Source: Pseudophaeobacter arcticus DSM 23566 | GTDB lineage: Bacteria > Pseudomonadota > Alphaproteobacteria > Rhodobacterales > Rhodobacteraceae | Assembly: GCF_000473205.1 (NCBI RefSeq) | Contig: NZ_KI421507.1 | Location: 965,934 to 1,029,933, forward strand | DNA: 64,000 bases | Direction: 5' to 3' | In this document: positions 44,004 to 53,318 of the stretch, piece after piece | Layout of the letters: each line of letters begins with the position of its first letter | Numbering within the stretch: position 1 is the first letter of the stretch | Translations under genes and position numbers: made by a program | Notes under the pieces: model-generated | Databases searched by the model: none | What the model saw: only the letters and a program-made list of their open reading frames with translations | What the model was told of the DNA's origin: nothing

Positions 44004-45704
44004 TTATTTGATGCGGTACCAGTCAGCAGCGTTCCAGATTTCGCTGTCCCAGACGTTCAGCACAACACCACCAAGAGAGTTGGCATGCGCGGACAGACGG
44101 CCACGGTGAACCAGTGGGATCATGCCGCCGTTTTCAACGATGATGTCGTTGAGACGCTTGGAGATTTCGGCACGGGCTGCGGCACCGGCTGTGGTTGTCA
44201 GCTCAGCATGCAGCTTGTCGAACTCTTCGTTGCAGAAGCGCGAGATGTTCTCACCCTGCCACTGCGAGGCAGGCGAAGGTGCTTTGTCGCACAGACCGTT
44301 GGCCAGGTAAGACTGCGGGTCGGTGCCGTTGAAGGTATTGGCATACATTTCAACGTCAGCATAGAACTTCTGGAAGGTGTCAGGCGAACCGGGATCGCCA
44401 CCAAAGAACACGGAACCGCTGAGGTTACGCAGCTCGGATTCGATACCAATTTCGCTCCACCACTGTTTGATCAGAGCCTGGAAATCCTGACGCACGGCAT
44501 TGGTCGAGGTCTGGTACAGGATCTTCATCGGAACCCCATCGGGGGTTTCACGTACGCCGTCACCATTGGTGTCTTTGTAGCCCGCTTCTTCCAGCATCGC
44601 GTTTGCAGCAGCGATGTCCTGCTTGTCGCAGGTGAAGGTGTCAGAGTTTACAGCAGCAGGTGCCGGAACCCAGTTACAGGTGACTTTACCGGCTTTGCCG
44701 TAGCCGATTTCGACCAGCAAAGGACGGTCAATCGCCAGCGACATCGCTTTGTACACCGCAGGGTCACCCAAGAAGGGGTGCGGACGGATCACCGAACGCT
44801 CATCAGGGCCAAGCGCCGGATCAGGGTTGGTGTTGTTCAGCATGATGCGCTCAACCAGCGGGCCAAAGCCTGCGACAGGCGTGCCTTTGCCAGCGGCTTC
44901 CATCTGAGCAATGACCTCGGGGGCCAGCTGCAGGTTCCAGGCGTAGTCAAATTCGCCGGTTTCCATAACGGCACGGCCAGCAGCGGTTGCGTCGCCGCCC
45001 CCTTTGAACAGAACCTTGGCAAAGGCAGGCTTGGCCGGGTCACGGTAGTTCGGGTTTGCCGACAGGGTGATCACGTCGTTGGGTTTGAATTCATCCACAA
45101 CAAAGGGGCCGGTACCGATAGGCGCAAAGTTGGCCTCGGTGCATTCAGGAGCCTTGGCGCCCATACAGTCGGCAAACTGAGCCGCCTGGATGATGGGGCT
45201 TTCACCGCCCACAAAGGGACCATAGGGGAAGGGGGTTGGCTTGGCGAAGGTGACCTTGACGGTCAGATCATCGAGGGCCTCAACCGAGGTCACGCCTTCG
45301 AATTTGGTAACCTGGGCACAGCCGCCTTCGGGGTCCATGCAGTAGTCAGCCGTGAATTTCACATCCGCAGAGGTGAAGGGGCTGCCATCGGACCACTTGA
45401 GGCCGGGGGCGATTTTCCAGGTGATGGTGGTCAGGTCTTCGCTGACGCCACCGTTTTCAACTGTGGGGATTTCGGCGGCCAGGAAAGGTACCATTTCGCC
45501 AATCTGATTGTAGCGCACCAGGGGCTCAATCACCAGCGAAGCGGCTTCAACGTCCTTGGTCCCACCAGACAGGAAGGGGTTCATGATCGATGGCGCTTGC
45601 CAATAGATGATGTTGACCTGGCCGTCGGAGCCGCGCTCAGCAAAGGCTGCTGGAGCGATGGCAGCCGTGGCGATGGCACCCATCAAAAGGGTCTTGAGTT
45701 TCAT
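44004..45704 (-). CDS. peptide ABC transporter substrate-binding protein (SBP family 5)
   Basis: A 566-residue periplasmic binding protein. The signal peptide is MKLKTLLMGAIATAAIAPAAFAE. Family-5 motifs are present: MNPFLSGGTKDVEAASLVIEPL, TITWKIAPGLKWSDGSPFTSADVKFTADY, YRDPAKPAFAKVLFKGGGD and RPLLVEIGYGKAGKV. Several cysteine pairs (CMDPEGGCAQ, CMGAKAPEC) suggest disulfides. The ATG at 45704 follows AAGGAGAG. It heads the minus-strand transporter transcript and has a structured leader. Peptides or related amides are the likely ligand class; the exact one cannot be read. Confidence 0.95.
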   Translation of the reverse strand: MKLKTLLMGAIATAAIAPAAFAERGSDGQVNIIYWQAPSIMNPFLSGGTKDVEAASLVIEPLVRYNQIGEMVPFLAAEIPTVENGGVSEDLTTITWKIAPGLKWSDGSPFTSADVKFTADYCMDPEGGCAQVTKFEGVTSVEALDDLTVKVTFAKPTPFPYGPFVGGESPIIQAAQFADCMGAKAPECTEANFAPIGTGPFVVDEFKPNDVITLSANPNYRDPAKPAFAKVLFKGGGDATAAGRAVMETGEFDYAWNLQLAPEVIAQMEAAGKGTPVAGFGPLVERIMLNNTNPDPALGPDERSVIRPHPFLGDPAVYKAMSLAIDRPLLVEIGYGKAGKVTCNWVPAPAAVNSDTFTCDKQDIAAANAMLEEAGYKDTNGDGVRETPDGVPMKILYQTSTNAVRQDFQALIKQWWSEIGIESELRNLSGSVFFGGDPGSPDTFQKFYADVEMYANTFNGTDPQSYLANGLCDKAPSPASQWQGENISRFCNEEFDKLHAELTTTAGAAARAEISKRLNDIIVENGGMIPLVHRGRLSAHANSLGGVVLNVWDSEIWNAADWYRIK

Positions 45705-45743
45705 TAGACTCTCCTTGTCGAACACATTTACGTGTCTTTTTGT

Positions 45744-45846
45744 GCCGGCCTACGATGGACCGGCTTGTTGCCGCAAAGCTGCGGATACGATGTCGCTCTG
45801 CCTAAGGCGACTTGGAAGGTTTTGAAAGATCAAAGTTTTTTTGATC
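45744..45846 (-). promoter_or_regulatory. leader region with four consecutive stem-loops
   Basis: Four inverted repeats follow each other upstream of the binding-protein gene: GCCGG-N11-CCGGC (45744-45764), CCGCA-AAGC-TGCGG (45771-45784), GTCGC-N10-GCGAC (45792-45811) and GATCAAA-N5-TTTGATC (45828-45846). They end 40 bases before the start codon. The gap continues with a 10-bp tandem duplication ACGATCCATC at 45861-45880. They could form a regulatory 5' UTR or protein sites. No known riboswitch is recognised. The rest of the 373-bp gap has no gene. Confidence 0.5.
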
Positions 45847-46077
45847 CTTTTGGTCGCAATACGATCCATCACGATCCATCGCCAGGGGCAGATACTGGCT
45901 GTATCGAAACAGAGTTTGCAAAAAATGCAAGCCTTACCACAGGATTTTTCCCGACATGGCTGTGCAGACTGAAATTTTGAAGGCTGGATTTGACGCCCCC
46001 CCCAAGATTGTCCTACATCTCAGACAAGCCCGGCACGCAAGCAGGGCATTATTTTTCATAAAACAGGGGGCGTCAGG

Positions 46078-47898
46078 GTGCTCGATCAACCTATTGCACA
46101 AATTAAAGGCCTTCGCGTCGAGTTCCAGACCAAAGACGGTCCGGTTGTTGGCGTCGAGAACGTCTCCTTTGATGTGAACCCCGGAGAAACCGTCTGTGTC
46201 GTCGGCGAGTCGGGCTCCGGTAAATCTGTTTCCTCGCTGTCGCTGATGCGGTTGGTCGAATTTGGCGGTGGTGAGATCGCCGCAGGTGAGCTGATGTTTG
46301 ATCGCCGCGAGGGCGGTGTGCTGGATCTGGCCAAGGCGCCGGGCGATATGATGAAGGACATTCGCGGCAACGAGATCGGTATGATCTTTCAGGAGCCGAT
46401 GACCGCCCTGAACCCGGTCTTTACCGTTGGTCGCCAGCTGACCGAAGGTCTGCGGGTGCACAAGGACATGAACAAGGCCCAGGCCGAGGCGCGGGCGCTG
46501 GAACTGCTGCGCGAGGTGCGCATTCCCGAACCCGAACGCCGGTTGACACAATACCCCCACGAGCTGTCCGGTGGCATGCGTCAGCGGGTGGTGATTGCCA
46601 TGGCGATGGCCTGCGAGCCACGCCTGCTGATCGCGGATGAGCCCACAACCGCGCTGGACGTGACCATTCAGGCTGAAATTCTGGCTCTGATGGACCGCTT
46701 GAAGCGCGAAACGGGGACGGCGGTGATGTTCATTACCCATGACATGGCCGTGGTGGCGCAGATGGCGGACCGGGTGGTGGTCATGTTCCGCGGCAACAAG
46801 GTCGAGGAGGGCACGGTCGAAGAGATCTTTGAGAATCCCCAGCATGACTACACCAAGGCACTGCTGGCCGCGGTGCCCAAACTGGGCGAAATGCAGGGCA
46901 AGGCCTATCCCGAGCCGATGAAACTGATGGGGGTTGAGGGCCAGAAGATTGAGCCGATCAAGGGCACCGACGAGGTGCTGTTGCAGGTCGAAAACCTGAC
47001 CACGCGCTTCCCGGTCAAAGGCGGATTGCTGCGCCGGACCGTGGCCAATGTGCACGCGGTCGAGGATGTCTCGTTCAAGGTTTTCAAGGGACAAACCCTG
47101 TCGCTGGTTGGCGAATCGGGCTGCGGGAAATCCACGGCGGGGCGGTCGCTGTTGCGTCTGGTTGAACCTCTGTCCGGCAAGGTCGAGTTCGAAGGCCGTG
47201 ATATCCTGGGTTTGAGTCAGAAAGATCTGCACAAGGCCCGCCTGGATATGCAGATGATCTTTCAGGATCCCTTTGCCAGCCTCAACCCGCAGATGCAGCT
47301 TTTGGATCAGGTGGCGGAACCGCTGCGCAACTATGGCCTGGCCTCGGGCTCTGAACTGCAGGACCGTGTGGCCAATCTGTTTGACCGGGTGCAGCTGCCG
47401 CGCAGCTTTATGCGCCGCTACCCGCACGAGATGTCCGGCGGCCAGCGCCAGCGAATCGCTATCGCGCGTGCCCTGGCGCTGAACCCTAAACTGATCGTCG
47501 CAGATGAGGCCGTCTCGGCGCTGGATGTTTCTGTGCAAGCCCAAGTTTTGAACTTGATGATGGAATTGCAGGCAGATCTGGGTCTGTCCTTCCTGTTCAT
47601 CAGCCACGATATGGCCGTGGTTGAGCGCGTCAGCCATCAGGTCGGGGTGATGTATCTGGGGCGTATTGTTGAGCTTGGCCCGCGTGCCCGCGTCTTTGAG
47701 AACCCGCAGCATGCCTATACCCAGGCGCTGATGAAGGCGGTTCCCATTGCCGATCCGCGTCGCCGCAAAAGCGAAAAAGACCTGAACTTCAAACCCATTC
47801 CATCGCCTATTCATGGCCTCGGCTACCAGCCGGAACCCTCGCAGTATCTCGAGGTGGAACCAGGTCACTTTGTGCTGACCACCGACAGTGGGTATTAA
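46078..47898 (+). CDS. peptide ABC transporter fused double ATP-binding protein (DppD-DppF type)
   Basis: A 606-residue protein with two ABC ATPase domains in tandem, as in GsiA. Domain 1: Walker A GESGSGKS at 43-50, signature LSGGMRQR at 163-170, Walker B LLIADEPT at 183-190. Domain 2: Walker A GESGCGKS at 345-352, signature MSGGQRQR at 452-459. Each domain is followed by an oligopeptide-transporter C-terminal extension. The start is GTG at 46078 after AGGGGG. It is divergent from the binding protein and permeases, which it should energise, and overlaps the next gene by 11 bases. Confidence 0.96.
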   Translation: MLDQPIAQIKGLRVEFQTKDGPVVGVENVSFDVNPGETVCVVGESGSGKSVSSLSLMRLVEFGGGEIAAGELMFDRREGGVLDLAKAPGDMMKDIRGNEIGMIFQEPMTALNPVFTVGRQLTEGLRVHKDMNKAQAEARALELLREVRIPEPERRLTQYPHELSGGMRQRVVIAMAMACEPRLLIADEPTTALDVTIQAEILALMDRLKRETGTAVMFITHDMAVVAQMADRVVVMFRGNKVEEGTVEEIFENPQHDYTKALLAAVPKLGEMQGKAYPEPMKLMGVEGQKIEPIKGTDEVLLQVENLTTRFPVKGGLLRRTVANVHAVEDVSFKVFKGQTLSLVGESGCGKSTAGRSLLRLVEPLSGKVEFEGRDILGLSQKDLHKARLDMQMIFQDPFASLNPQMQLLDQVAEPLRNYGLASGSELQDRVANLFDRVQLPRSFMRRYPHEMSGGQRQRIAIARALALNPKLIVADEAVSALDVSVQAQVLNLMMELQADLGLSFLFISHDMAVVERVSHQVGVMYLGRIVELGPRARVFENPQHAYTQALMKAVPIADPRRRKSEKDLNFKPIPSPIHGLGYQPEPSQYLEVEPGHFVLTTDSGY

Positions 47899-49075
47899 TC
47901 CCGTGGCTGTGATTTTGACGCCGCTGGAGATCATGCAAAAATTGGTGGCTTTCCCAACGGTGAGCCGTGACAGCAATCTGCCTCTGGTCGATTGGGTGCA
48001 GGAGTATCTGACGGAGCAGGGTATCGCCTCGCACCGCTGGGTGGATCCGGATCAGCCCCATAAGGCCGCCGTTTTTGCCCATGTTGGCCCCGAAGTCGAA
48101 GGCGCGGTTGTGCTGTCTGGACACACGGATGTGGTGCCGGTCGATGGCCAGCCCTGGGACAGCGATCCCTTTACCGTGGTGGAACGTGACGGCAAGTATT
48201 TTGGCCGCGGCACCTGCGACATGAAGGGGTTTGATGCGCTGGCGATCTGGGCCTTGGTCGAGGCGCATCACCGTGGCGTAAAACGGCCCCTGCAACTGGC
48301 GCTCAGCTTTGATGAAGAGATCGGCTGCACCGGGGCGCCGCCGATGATTGAGGCCATGCAGCCGCTGCTGCCCAAGGGATCAGCCGTTATCGTTGGTGAG
48401 CCTTCGATGATGCAGGCGGTGACAGGCCACAAGGGCGGCACTGGCTTTCGCACCCATATGGTCGGTTTTGAGGTGCACAGCTCGCTGCTGCACACTGGGG
48501 TCAGCGCCATCATGCAGGGGGCCCGGCTGATTGACTGGGCCAACCATCGCAATGCGGAAAACATGGCAAAAGAGCCGGGCGCGATGCAATCCCTGTTCAA
48601 TCCGCCCTTTACCACCTGTCATGTGGGCATGATATCCGGTGGCACCGCCCATAACATCACCGCCAAAGACTGCACCTTCATGATGGATTTCCGGGTTGTT
48701 CCCGGCGAGCAGGCCAGCGATTGGGAAGCGGCCTACCGCGCAGAGGTGCAAAAGGTCGAGGCGGATATGCAGGCGATCCACCCGGAGACGCGCATTGATG
48801 TCAGCAAGGGCTTTGACGTTCCCGCCCTGGTGCCCGAAGAGGCCGGCGAAGCCGAGGCGCTGGTACGCAGCCTGACCGGGGACAATGGCACCCATGTGGT
48901 GAGCTACGGCACCGAAGCCGGGCAGTTCCAGGCGGCGGGCTATTCGGCTGTGATCTGTGGTCCGGGTGACATTGCCCAGGCCCATCAGCCCAATGAGTTT
49001 ATCACCGTGGCGCAGTTCAATGCGGGCCATGGCTTTATGAAACAGCTTGTTGCGCGTCTGGAACCGTCTCGCTAG
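47888..49075 (+). CDS. ArgE-like M20 deacetylase (acetylornithine deacetylase family)
   Basis: A 395-residue M20A metallohydrolase. The zinc motifs are VLSGHTDVVPVDGQPW, RGTCDMKGFDALAIWA and LSFDEEIGCTGAPPMI; the dimerisation domain includes GGTGFRTHMVGFEVHSS and the last ligand region is VVSYGTEAGQFQAAG. Pattern and length match acetylornithine deacetylase, but the gene sits inside a peptide-uptake cluster, so an imported N-acyl amino acid may be its substrate. The GTG at 47888 overlaps the ATPase gene; a GTG at 47903 is an alternative, and neither has a strong RBS. Confidence 0.92.
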   Translation: MGINPVAVILTPLEIMQKLVAFPTVSRDSNLPLVDWVQEYLTEQGIASHRWVDPDQPHKAAVFAHVGPEVEGAVVLSGHTDVVPVDGQPWDSDPFTVVERDGKYFGRGTCDMKGFDALAIWALVEAHHRGVKRPLQLALSFDEEIGCTGAPPMIEAMQPLLPKGSAVIVGEPSMMQAVTGHKGGTGFRTHMVGFEVHSSLLHTGVSAIMQGARLIDWANHRNAENMAKEPGAMQSLFNPPFTTCHVGMISGGTAHNITAKDCTFMMDFRVVPGEQASDWEAAYRAEVQKVEADMQAIHPETRIDVSKGFDVPALVPEEAGEAEALVRSLTGDNGTHVVSYGTEAGQFQAAGYSAVICGPGDIAQAHQPNEFITVAQFNAGHGFMKQLVARLEPSR

Positions 49076-49154
49076 CGATCTTTGCGCGCCACCTGTGTGT
49101 CTTGTTCTGTTGCCCCCGTGGTCCTGTATTCTGTTGCTCTTGTGAAAGGTGATT

Positions 49155-49625
49155 ATGCCAAAAGTAGAAAATGACCTGCCCAAAGGGATCTACGAGGACC
49201 TTGATTTTACCGTCTTAGTGCAGATTGCAGGCCGGATGATTGCGCAGCATGTCGAGGCCATAGGCAAAGAATCAGCTCTGTCGGCCGGGCATCTCAGCGT
49301 GTTGGGGATGATCCACCGCAAGCCGGGGATGGTGCAAAGCGTCTACGGGGCGATTCTTGCCATCAACGACGCCACTTTGGGGCGATATGTGGACAAACTG
49401 GAAGACCACGGGCTGGTGCTGCGCGAACGCTGCGATGATGACCGGCGCAGCGTTCGCCTGACGCTGACGGATCCCGGACTGACCTTCATCATCGCCGTCA
49501 AAACACGTCTGGCAGAGATACGCAGCGAGGTGACCGGCGGCTTAAGTCCTTCGGATATTTCGGTGCTGCAGGAGAACCTCGTCACCTTTTTGACCGCCCA
49601 CGGGCCGGATGTGCAAGAAACGTAG
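49155..49625 (+). CDS. MarR family transcriptional regulator
   Basis: A 156-residue winged-helix regulator. The dimerisation helices surround a wHTH: SAGHLSVLGMIHRKPGMVQSVYGAILAINDATLGRYVDKLEDHGLVLRERCDDDRRSVRLTLTD. The ending DDRRSVRLTLT is the usual MarR wing. The start at 49155 is an ATG with AAAGG upstream. It lies between the ArgE-like gene and three amidohydrolases on the same strand and probably responds to a substrate or product of that module. Confidence 0.93.
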   Translation: MPKVENDLPKGIYEDLDFTVLVQIAGRMIAQHVEAIGKESALSAGHLSVLGMIHRKPGMVQSVYGAILAINDATLGRYVDKLEDHGLVLRERCDDDRRSVRLTLTDPGLTFIIAVKTRLAEIRSEVTGGLSPSDISVLQENLVTFLTAHGPDVQET

Positions 49626-49678
49626 ACAAGTCTTTTTTATTGCCTTACCAATCATCTCAATTGAGAGGAGTTGCGCCT

Positions 49679-50845
49679 TTGCCCATCAAAAATCGTTTTG
49701 CCGAAATGCAGCATGAGATCACCGCATGGCGGCATCATCTGCATGAAAATCCTGAACTGATGTATGAGGTGCATAAAACTGCGGCCTTTGTTCAAGAGCA
49801 GCTGCAGAGCTTTGGGGTGACCGATGTAACACCCGGTATTGGCAAAACCGGCGTTGTCGCGGTGATCGAAGGCAAGACCAATACCTCTGGTCGGGTGATC
49901 GGGCTGCGCGCCGATATGGACGCGCTGCCCATTCATGAGGCCTCTGGCGTCGCCTATGCCTCCAAAACGCCGGGAGTGATGCATGCCTGTGGTCATGATG
50001 GCCACACGGCGATCCTGCTGGGGGCGGCGAAATATCTGGCCGAAACCCGCAATTTTGACGGCACCGTCGTGTTGATTTTCCAACCCGCCGAAGAGGGCGG
50101 CGCGGGGGCCAAGGCCATGTGCGACGATGGTCTGATGGAGCGCTGGGGCATCCAGGAGGTCTATGGGTTGCACAATATGCCAGGCCAGCCTGTTGGTGAA
50201 TTTGCCATTCGCCCCGGCGCCCTGCTGGCCTCTTCGGACGAATTTGACATTGTTGTGACCGGCAAGGGCGGCCATGCAGCCACGCCGCATGATGCCATCG
50301 ACACCACCCTGGTGGCCTCGCAGATTGTGGTCTCGCTCCACTCTATCGTGTCGCGCAACGTCAACCCGGTAAAGCGTGTGGTGCTCACGGTGGGGACCTT
50401 TGAAACCGATAGCACGGCCTCCAATGTGATTGCCCATACCGCAAAACTGCAAGGCACGGTGCGGACGCTGGACACTGAATATCGCGCCAAGGCCGAGGAC
50501 TGGGTCCGCCGCGTTGCCACCAGCACCGCCGAGGCCTTTGGTGCCACCGCCGAGGTGACCTGGTCGCCAGGATATCCGGTGACGATCAACACCGATGTCG
50601 AGACCGGTTATGCCATTGAGGCCGCCCGCGCGGTCGGCGCTGCGGTGGATGACGATACCCCGCCAATCATGCCATCGGAAGATTTTGCCTACATGCTGGA
50701 AGAGCGCCCCGGCGCCTATATCTTCCTTGGCAATGGCGACACCCCCATGTGTCACCACCCCGCCTATGTCTTTGACGACGAAGCGATTCCACTGGGCTGC
50801 AGCTGGTTCGCCGAACTCGTAGAACGACGAATGCCCGCAGCATAA
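49679..50845 (+). CDS. M20D amidohydrolase, first of three tandem paralogues
   Basis: A 388-residue hippurate-hydrolase/IAA-amidohydrolase type enzyme, cleaving N-acyl amino acids. Metal motifs: GLRADMDALPIHEASG, MHACGHDGHTAILLGAAKYLAET and FQPAEEGGAGAKAM; the dimerisation domain has GKGGHAATPHDAIDT. The TTG start at 49679 is chosen because it follows GAGAGGAG and aligns LPIKNRFAEM with the MPVKNRFAEL starts of the next two genes; a longer TTG start at 49640 lacks this support. Two further genes follow after short gaps. Confidence 0.94.
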   Translation: MPIKNRFAEMQHEITAWRHHLHENPELMYEVHKTAAFVQEQLQSFGVTDVTPGIGKTGVVAVIEGKTNTSGRVIGLRADMDALPIHEASGVAYASKTPGVMHACGHDGHTAILLGAAKYLAETRNFDGTVVLIFQPAEEGGAGAKAMCDDGLMERWGIQEVYGLHNMPGQPVGEFAIRPGALLASSDEFDIVVTGKGGHAATPHDAIDTTLVASQIVVSLHSIVSRNVNPVKRVVLTVGTFETDSTASNVIAHTAKLQGTVRTLDTEYRAKAEDWVRRVATSTAEAFGATAEVTWSPGYPVTINTDVETGYAIEAARAVGAAVDDDTPPIMPSEDFAYMLEERPGAYIFLGNGDTPMCHHPAYVFDDEAIPLGCSWFAELVERRMPAA

Positions 50846-50867
50846 CCCACCGCACAGGAGACACGCG

Positions 50868-52037
50868 ATGCCAGTCAAGAACCGAATTGCTGATCTGCAC
50901 GAAGAAGTGGCCGGCTGGCGCCGCGATATCCACGAAAACCCGGAAATCCTTTATGAAACCCACCGCACCTCTGCGTTGGTGGCGGACAGGCTGAAAAGCT
51001 TTGGCTGCGATGAGGTGGTGTCCGGCATTGGCCGCACCGGTGTTGTTGCGGTGATCCGGGGGCGCAGCGACACAGTTGGCCGCGCCATCGGGCTGCGCGC
51101 CGATATGGACGCGCTGCCGATGCAGGAACAGACCGGGCTGCCGCATGCCTCAAAGATTGACGGGGCCATGCATGCCTGTGGTCACGATGGCCACACGGCG
51201 ATGCTGCTGGGTGCTGCCAAATATCTGGCCGAGACCCGCAATTTTGATGGCACCGCCGTGGTGATCTTTCAGCCCGCCGAAGAGGGCGGCAATGGCGCCG
51301 AGGCCATGTGCAAGGATGGGTTGATGGAACGCTTTGGCATTGACGAGGTCTATGCCATCCACAACGCACCCGGGCTTGAGTTGGGCAAATTCGCCATCCG
51401 CCCCGGCCCGATTCTGGCTTCGGTCGATGAGTTCACTCTGATCCTGCAGGGCCGTGGCGGCCATGCGGCCAAGCCGCAGGAAACCGTCGATACCACGGTG
51501 ATGATGTCGCATATCATCTGTGCGCTGCAAACCGTGATGTCACGCAATGTCGATCCGGTCCTGCAGGGGGTGCTCTCGATCACCTCGGCTGAGACCTCTT
51601 CCAAGGCCTTTAACGTGATCCCTGATCGGGCCGAAGTCCGCGGCACTGTGCGCACCCATTCGCCCGAGGTGCGGGCGCTGATCCCCCAGCGGTTGCAGGC
51701 CATTGTTGATGGGATAGCCCAGACATTTGGCGGCACGGCAGAGCTGTCTTTCCATCTCGGTGTACCGGTGACCATCAATGATGATGCGGCTGCTGATTTT
51801 GCCCGGTTGGCGGCAGAAACGGTTTCCGGTGCGGGCTCCTGCGAGGAGGTGCCTTTGGCCATGGGCGGAGAGGATTTCTCCTTCATGCTGCAGGAACGTC
51901 CCGGCGCGATGATCCGCCTGGGCAATGGCCCTTCTGCCGGTCTGCACCACCCCGAATATGACTTCAACGATGAGGCGATCCCTACGGGGATCAGCTGGTT
52001 TGCCGAAATGATCGAACAGCGGATGCCAGCCGCCTGA
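50868..52037 (+). CDS. M20D amidohydrolase, second paralogue
   Basis: A 389-residue enzyme of the same family as its neighbours: GLRADMDALPMQEQTGLPHA, MHACGHDGHTAMLLGAAKYL, FQPAEEGGNGAEAM and GRGGHAAKPQETVDTTVM are intact. It starts MPVKNRIADLHEEV at an ATG after AGGAGA, 22 bp past the previous stop. The region around residues 175-195 (HNAPGLELGKFAIRPGPILASVDEF) differs from the HNMPG/HNWPG form of the other two, suggesting a different acyl or amino acid preference. Confidence 0.94.
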   Translation: MPVKNRIADLHEEVAGWRRDIHENPEILYETHRTSALVADRLKSFGCDEVVSGIGRTGVVAVIRGRSDTVGRAIGLRADMDALPMQEQTGLPHASKIDGAMHACGHDGHTAMLLGAAKYLAETRNFDGTAVVIFQPAEEGGNGAEAMCKDGLMERFGIDEVYAIHNAPGLELGKFAIRPGPILASVDEFTLILQGRGGHAAKPQETVDTTVMMSHIICALQTVMSRNVDPVLQGVLSITSAETSSKAFNVIPDRAEVRGTVRTHSPEVRALIPQRLQAIVDGIAQTFGGTAELSFHLGVPVTINDDAAADFARLAAETVSGAGSCEEVPLAMGGEDFSFMLQERPGAMIRLGNGPSAGLHHPEYDFNDEAIPTGISWFAEMIEQRMPAA

Positions 52038-52083
52038 TCTGGCCTGATCTGGCTCAAAATCAGCACAACCCCTTTCAAAACAC

Positions 52084-52101
52084 CCCGGTTTAGTCACCGG
52101 G
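52084..52101 (+). terminator. small hairpin between the second and third amidohydrolase genes
   Basis: CCCGGT-TTAGTC-ACCGGG forms a perfect 6-bp stem in the 88-bp gap just upstream of the third gene's ribosome binding site. There is no T tract, so it may only modulate translation or mRNA decay. Confidence 0.5.
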
Positions 52102-52125
52102 ACAGTAATACCAAGGAGACTATCC

Positions 52126-53289
52126 ATGCCGGTCAAGAACCGCTTTGCCGAATTGCAAAATGAAATCACCGAATGGCGCCGTGACCTTCACGAAAACCCG
52201 GAGATCCTGTTTGAAACCCACCGTACCTCTGCGCTGGTGGCGGACAAGCTCAAGGAATTCGGTTGCGATGAGATTGCCACCGGCATTGGCCGCACCGGTG
52301 TTGTTGGCGTGATCAAGGGCAAGACAGATACCGCAGGCAAGGTCATTGGCCTGCGCGCCGACATGGACGCGCTGCCCATCCACGAGGCCACTGGTCTGGA
52401 CTATGCCTCCAAAACTCCCAATGCGATGCATGCCTGTGGCCATGACGGCCATACCGCCATGCTGCTGGGTGCCGCCAAATACCTGTCCGAGACGCGCAAT
52501 TTTGACGGCACCGTTGTGCTGATCTTCCAACCCGCCGAAGAAGGCGGTGGCGGTGGCAAGGAAATGTGCGATGACGGCATGATGGATCGCTGGGGTATCC
52601 AGGAAGTCTACGGCATGCACAACTGGCCGGGCAAACCCATTGGCGCCTTCTCAATCCGGTCGGGGGCATTTTTTGCCGCCACGGACCAGTTTGCCATCAC
52701 CTTTGAAGGGCGCGGCGGCCATGCGGCAAAACCGCAGGAAACCATCGATACCACGGTGATGTCGGCGCAGGCGGTTCTGGCGCTGCAGACCATTGCGTCG
52801 CGCAACGCTGATCCGGTGGAACAGATTGTGGTCTCGGTGACCTCGTTTGAGACCTCATCCAAGGCCTTTAACGTGATCCCGCAGCGGGTCGAGCTCAAAG
52901 GCACGGTCCGCACCATGTCGAATGAGACACGCGATCTGGCGGAAAAGCGGATCAAGGAAATCTGCGCCGGGGTTGCGGCCACCTTTGGCGGCACTGCAGA
53001 GGTGAATTATTTCCGGGGCTATCCGGTGATGGCCAACCATGACGAACAGACCGAGTTCGCCGCCAAGGTTGCCACCGATATCTCGGGTGCCTGCGAAGAG
53101 GCACCGCTGGTTATGGGCGGCGAAGATTTTGCCTTCATGCTGGAAGAGCGCCCCGGCGCCTATATCCTGGTGGGCAATGGTGACAGCGCCTCGGTGCATC
53201 ACCCAGAGTATAATTTCAACGATGAGGCCATCCCTGCGGGTTGCAGCTGGTGGGCTGGAATCGTTGAGCAGCGTATGCCTGCTGCCTGA
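52126..53289 (+). CDS. M20D amidohydrolase, third paralogue
   Basis: A 387-residue enzyme closely similar to the second one in its N-terminal 100 residues (MPVKNRFAELQNEITEWRRDLHENPEILFETHRTSALVADKL) and more diverged later. Metal motifs GLRADMDALPIHEATG, MHACGHDGHTAMLLGAAKYL and FQPAEEGGGGGKEM are intact. The ATG at 52126 follows AAGGAGAC. It ends the run and is followed by a strong terminator at 53319. Confidence 0.94.
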   Translation: MPVKNRFAELQNEITEWRRDLHENPEILFETHRTSALVADKLKEFGCDEIATGIGRTGVVGVIKGKTDTAGKVIGLRADMDALPIHEATGLDYASKTPNAMHACGHDGHTAMLLGAAKYLSETRNFDGTVVLIFQPAEEGGGGGKEMCDDGMMDRWGIQEVYGMHNWPGKPIGAFSIRSGAFFAATDQFAITFEGRGGHAAKPQETIDTTVMSAQAVLALQTIASRNADPVEQIVVSVTSFETSSKAFNVIPQRVELKGTVRTMSNETRDLAEKRIKEICAGVAATFGGTAEVNYFRGYPVMANHDEQTEFAAKVATDISGACEEAPLVMGGEDFAFMLEERPGAYILVGNGDSASVHHPEYNFNDEAIPAGCSWWAGIVEQRMPAA

Positions 53290-53318
53290 TTAGGCAGCAA
53301 ACCGCACAAATATTGGAA

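Noticed and set aside
49679-53289. Assembly or recent artefactual triplication of the amidohydrolase gene
   Set aside because: The three genes differ throughout in sequence and in their gaps, so they are true paralogues.
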